The position numbers and the translations under genes were made by a program. Positions 57,235 through 64,000 of a stretch of 64,000 bases of DNA are shown here, piece after piece. Source of the stretch: Larix kaempferi (Eukaryota; Streptophyta; Pinopsida; Pinales; Pinaceae); assembly GCA_027924585.1 (NCBI GenBank), contig BSBM01000865.1, positions 2,232,001 through 2,296,000 on the forward strand, in the 5' to 3' direction. The notes under the pieces were generated by a model, which saw nothing but the letters and a program-made list of their open reading frames with translations, was not told the origin of the DNA and did no database searches. Position 1 is the first letter of the stretch, and each line of letters opens with the position of its first letter.

Positions 57235-59393
57235 AGAAAAAGCACATGTGAGACATCAAGTAATGCGTTGACCATGGAGAGTACGCGAATACAAAAGGAG
57301 AGAGGAAAGAGCCAAGGTAATTGTGGCAAGTCTAAAACGGGAAGATCCAAGTCCAGACTGGGAAAAATAGAGTGTTGGAACTGTGGAAAGAAAGGATATA
57401 TGAAGAAAGACTGCAGATCTCTAAAGAAGAAAGGAGATGGACAGCAGGAAACTACCCAGGAAGCAAATGTAGCAGGTGATGTGTTACAAGATGCTTTGAT
57501 TCTTGCATTAGATAATACTAGTGATTATTGGGTAGTAGATTCAGGGGCTTCATGTCATGCTACACTCCATAGGAAATATTTTCATGATTATGTTCTAGGC
57601 GATTTTGGACATGTTTTATTGGGTGATGATGAGCCATGTAAAATTGTTGGAATGGATAAGGTATGGATAAAATTTAAGAATGTAACTGATTGGCTGTTGA
57701 AAGATGTTAGGCATATTCCTACTATGAAAAGAAATTTGATCTCAAGAGGGAAGTTGGGAGATGTCGAGTGTCTATCTACATTTGGAGAAACGTGGTGGAA
57801 GATCACTAAAGGATCAATGGTGATAGCAAAAGGAGATAGGGTAGGTACATTGTATTTATGTCCTCATAATACTGACCATTCTATCTCTTTAGCTTCCACA
57901 AGAACATATACAACATTGTGGCATCATAGGCTTGGCCACATGAGTGAGAAGGGGATGCAGATTCTCCACTCAAGGAAGTTGCTGCCAGATTTCAAGCAGG
58001 TAAGTTTGGAATTCTGTGAGAACTGTGCTTATGGAAAACAGAAGAGAGTCATATTTCTCAGGGTTGGGAAACAAAAGAAGAATGAAAAGTTAGAGCTTGT
58101 GCATATAGATGTATGGGGAACGGCTCAGGTACAAATCTCTTGGTGGCTCTAATTATTATGTTACATTTATTGATGATGCAACTAGAAAAACTTGGGTTTA
58201 TTGCATTAGACAAAAATATGATGTGTTTGCTACTTTTAAGAAGTGGAAAGCTTTGGTTGAGAATGAGACAGGAAAAAGGTTGAAGTGTCTCAGATCTGAT
58301 AATGGAGGTGAGTACTGGGGAAATGAGTTTGATAGTTATTGTTCATACCATGGGATTCATAGAGAGAAGACAGTCCCGGGAACACCATAAGAAAATGATG
58401 TGTCTAAAAGGATGAACAGAACGATCATGGAGCGTGCAAGGTGTATGAGATTGCATGCAGGGTTGCCCTTACAGTTTTGGGTGGATGCTGTAAATACTGT
58501 TGCTTATTTAATAAAAAGAGGACCTTCAAGTGCTTTGGATGGTGGTATTCCAGAGGAGGCATGGATAAATAAAAGGGTAACTACTCATTTCTGAGAACGT
58601 TTGGTTATGAAGCATTTGTCCATATTGATAAAGATAATAGAACAAAGCTTGAAGCTAAATCCAAGAAATGTACCTTTATTGGATATGGGGTTGATGAATT
58701 TGGTTATCATTTATGGGATTATGAAAATAACAAAATCATCAAGAGTAGAGATGTGATATTCAATGAAAAGGTCATGTATAAAGATTAGTTGCAGGGAAAG
58801 AAACAGGAAAAAGAAAACACAGAGTACGCAGTGCTTGATGAAATTAAAGAAAATGAAGTTTTGAAGGTGCCAGAAAATCAAGAACAGCAGCAAGTACATG
58901 AAACTCCTGCAAGTGTAAGAAGATCTACTAGGTTAAGTAGACTCCCTGAACGATACTCTCCTTCAATGTATTATTTATTGATGACTGATGCTGGTGAACC
59001 AGAATGTTATGAAGAAGCAATGCAGGTGGAAACTAGAAAGAAGTGGGAGCAAGGCATGAATGAGGAGATGGACTCATTGGTAGGAAACCAGACTTGGGAT
59101 TTGGTTTAGTTGCCTACTGGTAAAAGAGCATTGTGGAACAAATGGATTTACAGGTTGAAGGAAGAAGAAGGAGGCAAGAAGCGGTACAAGGCCAAACTTG
59201 TTGTAAAGGGGTTTGCACAGAAGAAATGTATAGATTTTGATGAAATATTTTCTCCTGTTGTTAAGATGACTTCAATTAGGACTATCTTAAGTCTAGTGGA
59301 AGTAGAAAATTTGCATCTTGAATAGTTAGATGTAAAAACATCCTTTCTCCATGGGGATTTGTAGAAAGAGATATATATGCAGCAGCCACAAGG
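57235..59393 (+). pseudogene. Downstream Copia unit: zinc knuckle, protease, integrase, start of reverse transcriptase
   Basis: The zinc knuckle CWNCGKKGYMKKDC has Tyr in place of His (about 57373-57414). Protease WVVDSGASCHAT is intact. A pre-integrase motif LWHHRLGHMSEKG follows. Integrase has VHIDVWG, a shift near 58110, SDNGGEY and NDVSKRMNRTIMERAR, where Lys stands in place of the catalytic Glu. The reverse transcriptase start reads WEQGMNEEMDSL, WIYRLKEEEGGKKRYKAKLV and IFSPVVKMTSIRTILSL up to EIYMQQPQG, where the G2 LTR cuts it. TAG or TAA codons at 58388, 58786, 59107, 59323 and 59362 mostly stand at glutamine positions. Confidence 0.85.
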
Positions 59394-60116
59394 TGTAGCT
59401 AGGGTTTTACCCCTAGCTTGTGCCAATGAGCACCTACTAAGGAGAATGGACTCCTTAGTAGCAGTTCAGTATATTAAACTAATTATGCAATAAACAAAAC
59501 ATTAAATTATTTCTAATACAAGCATGAAGCATAAACACCAAAATGAAAGAATGTCTTTGTATTGATGTTACCTTGAGTGTCAAGGTTGGTGAAGCCCTTT
59601 GCAGTGTCCAAGAGGATGCTCCAAGCTTCAAGAATGCTCCTTCTCCTTCTCCAATGTTGGGAATGGGCCAAAGGTGGCTCTCAAGGTGAAAATAGTTCAA
59701 AGGTGAACTAGGGTTTCGAGAGATATTTTGGCAGAGTAAGGGTGCTTGTGTTTGTGGATATGGAATAAGGGATCTCCATCACCTATTTATAGTTTTTTGG
59801 TGGTGGAGTGCTGACCCATGGTTTTAGGAAACACATGGTTTTGGGCAGCTGTATAGGGTTTTTTCCTCCTTTTCCTCATTATTTTATATTTTTATTCCCT
59901 TTTTAGGGGATTTTTGCTATTTTTGGAGGAAAAGGGGGTTTTTTAGCCTTTTTTAGGCTATTTTGATGGTTTTGTGGCCTTTTGGAGGCATTTTAGGCCT
60001 TTTGGAGGCTTTTTAATGGGATTTTTTAGGATTTTAATGGAAATATGGTAGGAAAATGGACAAATGAGCCATATAATGTGGTAAATGAGCTAGTGAGCAC
60101 TTTTTGGGTGTTAACA
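59394..60116 (-). repeat. G2 3' LTR, inserted in the Copia reverse transcriptase
   Basis: In element sense it starts TGTTAACACCC at 60116 and ends AGCTACA at 59394. A minus-strand TATAAATAG box lies near 59791-59783. The five bases before the left end (CAAGG) would be the target duplication. The partner copy is outside the window. Confidence 0.75.
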
Positions 60117-60128
60117 GATTGCCCCCTG
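60117..60128 (-). promoter_or_regulatory. G2 polypurine tract
   Basis: On the minus strand CAGGGGGCAATC directly precedes the LTR start. It is similar in form to the G1 tract. Confidence 0.65.
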
Positions 60129-61440
60129 ATGTGCGAGGGCAGGAGCTCATCGTATGGCCGATGGACATCATAAGTCATGAATGGTTTTCCTGGGATGTGG
60201 AGAGAAGAGAAGAAACAAACTGGAGCCCGGAACAACGATCCCGAACAACTGCAAGAACTAAAAGTACATAACCTCAATAAAGGATGAGGAATCGTCTGAT
60301 CATATGGACGAGGCGGGCATTCCCATGCTCGTATCAGGATATAACATAATAACAACAATGGGGTCCAAAAAATGGGGACCTGAAATATACATGACCTCAA
60401 ATACTGACTGAGGAATAATCTCAATATATGGACGAGGCGGGCATACCCATGCTCGTATCAAGATACATAAATATAACTGTGAGACCCAAAAAAGGGGACC
60501 TGTAAGATACATGACCACTGTGTACATCATAAGAGTCCAGAGGGGACACAAATCCGGGACATACTGCTGAGCGGATCATGTGTGAACTGCAGAACTGGTG
60601 CACCGGAACAATCAACAGTGCTACTGAGTGTGGTACCAAAGGAACTGATGAGCTGCTGGATCATAGTGACTGGGGTCATACTCTCCATGGTACACTGAAC
60701 TGGAACTGATCTGGAACTGAAACTGGGTACTCAAGGAAGCATGAAACTGGATGGCTTCCGAATACAAACGCCAACGCAGCCCGGACATCCACAGGAACAT
60801 ACAACTGGGCGTTCCGAAGTGACTCACCAATGTGCTAGAGTCGGGGGAAATCCGGGGTCTTCGACTAAAAACTGATGGGATATAATCCTACGCGATCCTC
60901 AACGATGCGATCAAGGTGCTGAAGTCGAGCATGTGAGGAACAACCACTCGGAGAGGCAATGATGTCTCCTCTCAGAATGATCCGTAGGCACTTACCACAG
61001 ATGGTGATAAGTCCAAGGCGTAGGGACCTCTGGGCCTATCCTCTGGAATAGAGGAGCTGTCGTCGACAGAGGGAGACCTGCCCCTAGCAAGGCAATGATG
61101 TTTCCTTGACAGGAGCGCGAGGTACAAGACCGAAATGTGGTAGTGCTGATGGCAGGACTGATAAACTGTGGTGGGACAACTGGGCAAGTAGAGTGGGTGG
61201 ACTCAAACTTCCTTTGTTCAGAGTATGATAATGGAAATGATCTGGCAGCATATGAAACTGACTAAGGGGAAAGGGATCATAGCTGTAATGGCTCAGGGAG
61301 AGTGACTGGTCTGAGGGAGACTCAAACTGGTATAAAATGGCAGGAGACTGCAGAATACTCTGAACAAAGGCGACCTGATTGGGGGTGCTGCCGAGATGAT
61401 AGATCAAAGTGCCAAGAGGCACGGGGGAAAACTTCTTCAT
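60129..61440 (-). other. G2 3' non-coding region with short duplications
   Basis: A direct duplication of about 125 bp is present at about 60295-60545. Both copies contain GGACGAGGCGGGCAT, CCCATGCTCGTATCA and GGGGACCTG. No coding domain is recognised. Confidence 0.55.
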
Positions 61441-61935
61441 GGGTTAAGGAACTAGAAGAAGTGTGTGTAAAATGGTACTGTCGTGTGGATTTTACGAGCC
61501 CAGGACAGTTCATGCTCGTGGTTGCTTTCAATTTTAAGGAGTCTGAAAGCGATAAGAAGACTCTGAAGTTATGGAATGGTACTGTCGTGTGGATTTAACG
61601 AGCCCAGGACAGTGCATGCTCATGGTTGCTTTCAATTTTAGAGAGTCTGAAAGCAAGTAAGAAGACTCCAGGGGGTTGCTTTTTCGTAGGTTTAGTCTCC
61701 AAGGCCCAAAGAAGCATAAAAGGATGCAATGAAGAACTCTTCTAGCCGGTGTGACTAGAGTATTCCTTTTTCGTAAGTAGTCTACCAGGTCCGGAAAAGG
61801 GTTAAACTTATACCAGATAGACGCCCTTTCAGGTACTTTAACGAGCATGAAAGGAAGCAAGATTGCTCGGCGATCTTTTCATTCTTTTAGGAGTCAGAAA
61901 AGAGCTTAACGGAAACTCCCTAAGTGCCTTTTTCG
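61441..61935 (-). ncRNA. Series of putative H-type pseudoknot modules in the G2 3' region
   Basis: It is homologous to 10720-10970 of G1 on the opposite strand, plus a 104-bp tandem duplication. Stems in plus-strand positions: ACTGTC/GACAGT at 61477 and 61504 with GAGC/GCTC at 61496 and 61514; the same at 61581, 61608, 61600 and 61618; GCTTTCA/TGAAAGC at 61524 and 61544 with GAGTC/GACTC at 61539 and 61559; the same at 61628, 61648, 61643 and 61664; CTTTCA/TGAAAG at 61826 and 61848 with GAGC/GCTC at 61843 and 61865; CTTTTC/GAAAAG at 61875 and 61897 with GGAGT/ACTCC at 61890 and 61915. Function as RNA is inferred. Confidence 0.6.
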
Positions 61936-62589
61936 TAAAGGACTTGTCCGGCCCGAAAAAGGGATAAAATTATACCGAACAAAAGGAATGGCCAGGCAAG
62001 GAGGAAGTGTTCAATCAAGGTTGAGTAATGATGACCAAGAACGAGGGTAGGTGGGAACACTGATGGACCTCCTTGCGGGGTAGATGAAATGGTGGCAAAA
62101 TAACGAAACATTTGCAGTATGACAGGAGTGAATGGCTCATGTAAAAATGTGGAACAAACCGATGGCGGCCGATGTGGCACGCAAACCGAGGCAGCAAGGT
62201 GTTGGGACACAATGTTGAAATTGTACCAGGTGAGAGCGAGAAATGATCTCAAGCATTATCACGAGCTCGGAAAAATGAATCCGGCGATATAAAGGATGTC
62301 AAAAACGGGTGACGGCCGATGTGGCACGCAAACCGAGGTGACGGGGGCATTTTGAAAAATGCCCGGAAAATATGGAGGTGAGAGCGAGAAATGATCTCAA
62401 GCATCATCACGGGCACGGAAATATGAATCCGGCGGTGCAAATGGTGCGAAAAAATAGAGGGCATAATACTAGGTGTATCATGATGGCCCACAGGGGCAGA
62501 ATACTAGGTGTATAAAATCAAGTCAAATCTACAAGTGATATGTGACCTCAAAAATGGTTGAGATCACAAGTGTGAAAAAGTGAGCAGGG
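61936..62589 (-). repeat. G2 non-coding region with imperfect repeats of about 150 bp
   Basis: Blocks GGCCGATGTGGCACGCAAAC and GTGAGAGCGAGAAATGATCT recur at about 62166 and 62311, and at about 62230 and 62380. They are followed by ATGAATCCGGCG. An extra short repeat with AATACTAGGTGTAT lies near 62465 and 62502. Confidence 0.6.
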
Positions 62590-64000
62590 TTAATGACTTG
62601 CCCCCATGCTATGTGCATGGGGTTTGTGACTATGGATCACATATGTGGGGGTTTGAACAATGGGTTCAGTGACGTGTTGAGATAGATGTGATGGGGAAGG
62701 TTCAAAATGATAGATCATGCCCCCTATCCCAGGGTCGAGGGAATCTATTATGCCCCTTGACTCAGAGGTGTCAAGGTGGTGCTCTATCAGGGCAGGGTCA
62801 AGACCGGGCACTTCGGTATAGGACCAGGCAAAGACATCACGGAATTCTCTGAAAAGGTGTGTGTAGTCCTCAATCTCTTGTTTACTGCAGAATGCTCCTA
62901 AAGTAATGAGTTCAGGGGCACGACCTGGAGCAGCAATATCGACTTGAATGACAGGTGAGATGTTGGCCATGTTACCTTCCTCGAAGGCATCAGGAGCAGG
63001 AATAGGGTCCTTGAACCAGTCAACCTTAGTGGGGAGGAAGTCTTTGGATTCGACCGCGTATTGGGTAGCGGTGCTAGAGGAAGACGCTTCTGGGATGAAA
63101 TAGGAACGGTGGTGCATGTCATCCCAGGGATAATCCGGGACAGTAAGGGCCTCAAGAATCTCCTCATCAGTACAGAAAGTTTGCGTCGTCAAATCGGTTG
63201 ACGAGGGAGTAGTGGAAGTGTTGGTTGAAGAGATCATGTAGATGATATTAACCTCTTCAGAAGGGGGAGAGACCGGGGGGTAGATCTCCTCAATGGTAGG
63301 TGGTGCCGTCTCAAGGTCCAGATTGTTCATCTCATAAAGAGCTGCTCTGTAATCCGGGAGATCGGGACAATGATGTGAATAATGCCCGTAAATACCGCAT
63401 ATGGCGCAGGAGTGGTTGGTACGTAGGGACTTATCTTTAGGCTTAGGAGTAGGGTTTAGTTCGACAGTTGGGATGTTGGGGTCATCATCGAGCATTTGCA
63501 TGTGCTTCTGCAATGCGGGTAACTGTGGGCATTGGTGGGTCGCATGGCCCAACTCGTCACACAGCGAGCATTTGGGAGGAGCACGGAACACTGGAGAGTT
63601 CTTGACTGTCTTGGGAGGTGGGACAGCAGTGTAAGGTTGTGGACCTCTGCCCCCAGTGGGTTGAGGAGGAGGAGGAGGTGTCGTGGAGGACGAAGGGGTA
63701 GAGACACCGGGAGGTGGCTGAGTGGTAGTAGCCATGGGTTGCACCGGCTGGAGGACGACATCCGGTGTCGGCGGGCGAACGGGAGGCGAAAGGTACCATA
63801 CAGGTAATCCCAATGTTAACCCAGGGAGGCTAAGGGTAGCCATGACCGGGGCGCTTACTACTCCTGCTGGAGGAACTAGGAAGGGGATCGTATGGATCGG
63901 TGTAACACCAATGTGACTAGGTACCAATGGTGGTTTAGGAAACAAGGATGGTTGATTGTTAGGTGGTAGGATGTCATGGGACAAGGTACATAAGTCAGAC
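62590..64000 (-). CDS. G2 gag-like polyprotein with two zinc knuckles, fused to a pre-reverse-transcriptase segment (5' end outside window)
   Basis: The minus strand is open from the window edge to the stop at 62590. No start is fixed, because the frame runs past 64000. After a Pro/Thr/Ser-rich region come two CCHC knuckles, CSLCDELGHATHQC and CAICGIYGHYSHHC. Next is an acidic linker, then ELITLGAFCSKQEIEDY and LFREFRDVFAWSYTEVPGLD, the segment that normally leads into Gypsy reverse transcriptase. Protease and the polymerase itself are absent. It is the only long intact retroelement frame seen here, so G2 may be recent or its gag may be under selection. Confidence 0.75.
   Translation of the reverse strand, partial: SDLCTLSHDILPPNNQPSLFPKPPLVPSHIGVTPIHTIPFLVPPAGVVSAPVMATLSLPGLTLGLPVWYLSPPVRPPTPDVVLQPVQPMATTTQPPPGVSTPSSSTTPPPPPQPTGGRGPQPYTAVPPPKTVKNSPVFRAPPKCSLCDELGHATHQCPQLPALQKHMQMLDDDPNIPTVELNPTPKPKDKSLRTNHSCAICGIYGHYSHHCPDLPDYRAALYEMNNLDLETAPPTIEEIYPPVSPPSEEVNIIYMISSTNTSTTPSSTDLTTQTFCTDEEILEALTVPDYPWDDMHHRSYFIPEASSSSTATQYAVESKDFLPTKVDWFKDPIPAPDAFEEGNMANISPVIQVDIAAPGRAPELITLGAFCSKQEIEDYTHLFREFRDVFAWSYTEVPGLDPALIEHHLDTSESRGIIDSLDPGIGGMIYHFEPSPSHLSQHVTEPIVQTPTYVIHSHKPHAHSMGASH

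Noticed and set aside
60026-61440. Minus-strand frames rich in Pro, Ser, His and Cys
   Set aside because: They lie in duplicated non-coding sequence between the polypurine tract and the structured region and show no known domain.
61441-61935. Hammerhead ribozyme as in retrozymes
   Set aside because: The CTGANGA and GAAA core arrangement of a hammerhead is not present around the stems. The layout is a pseudoknot, not a three-way junction.

Overview
This window looks like plant nuclear DNA made almost entirely of nested, mostly decayed LTR retrotransposons. No cellular protein gene, rRNA or tRNA gene could be supported. The density of old Copia and Gypsy (Tat-like and chromovirus-like) elements and the long repeat-rich non-coding parts suggest a seed plant with a very large genome, possibly a gymnosperm. 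That placement is an inference from style, not from a diagnostic gene.

Layout. 1-13590: a plus-strand Gypsy element without reverse transcriptase (G1: gag and protease remnants at 2282-4314, non-coding 3' region 9967-12565, LTR from 12579). It is split by a minus-strand Copia (Copia-1, 4404-9961, target duplication TGTTA). 13599-15693: a broken minus-strand reading frame of unknown identity, next to a palindrome-rich array (15780-16260). 16457-23485: a minus-strand Tat-like Gypsy (gag, protease, an extra RNase H, reverse transcriptase, RNase H) with its 5' LTR at 21556-23485. It abuts a decayed minus-strand Copia (23486-25576). 27847-34378: a minus-strand Gypsy (A) with both LTRs, carrying an opposite-strand solo LTR (30386-31008) inside its RNase H. 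35276-44593: a young minus-strand Copia (Copia-2, target duplication AAGTG) with large minisatellites, into which a 2-kb solo LTR (38076-40101) has inserted. 44860-51274: a plus-strand Gypsy (D) related to A, interrupted by a fold-back DNA element (45161-46462). About 51275-55340: an LTR, primer site and gag of another Gypsy (E). 55555-59393: two Copia units in tandem sharing one LTR. 59394-64000: a minus-strand Gypsy (G2) lacking reverse transcriptase, inserted into the second Copia unit and running off the window, with the only long intact retroelement reading frame seen here.

How the parts work together. Domain order, LTRs, primer sites, polypurine tracts and target duplications give a clear nesting history. 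Coding parts have largely decayed, often through glutamine codons that became TAG or TAA.

The most unusual content is non-coding. Several element families carry arrays of short inverted repeats whose stems differ while loop or spacing is kept. The strongest case is a series of modules in G1 (10625-11311) and G2 (61477-61919), each able to form an H-type pseudoknot. Stem sequences differ between modules, and one homologous pair shows GAGT/ACTC against GAGC/GCTC. Copia-1 carries a second such series (5895-6497) and the Tat LTR a third (22617-23040).
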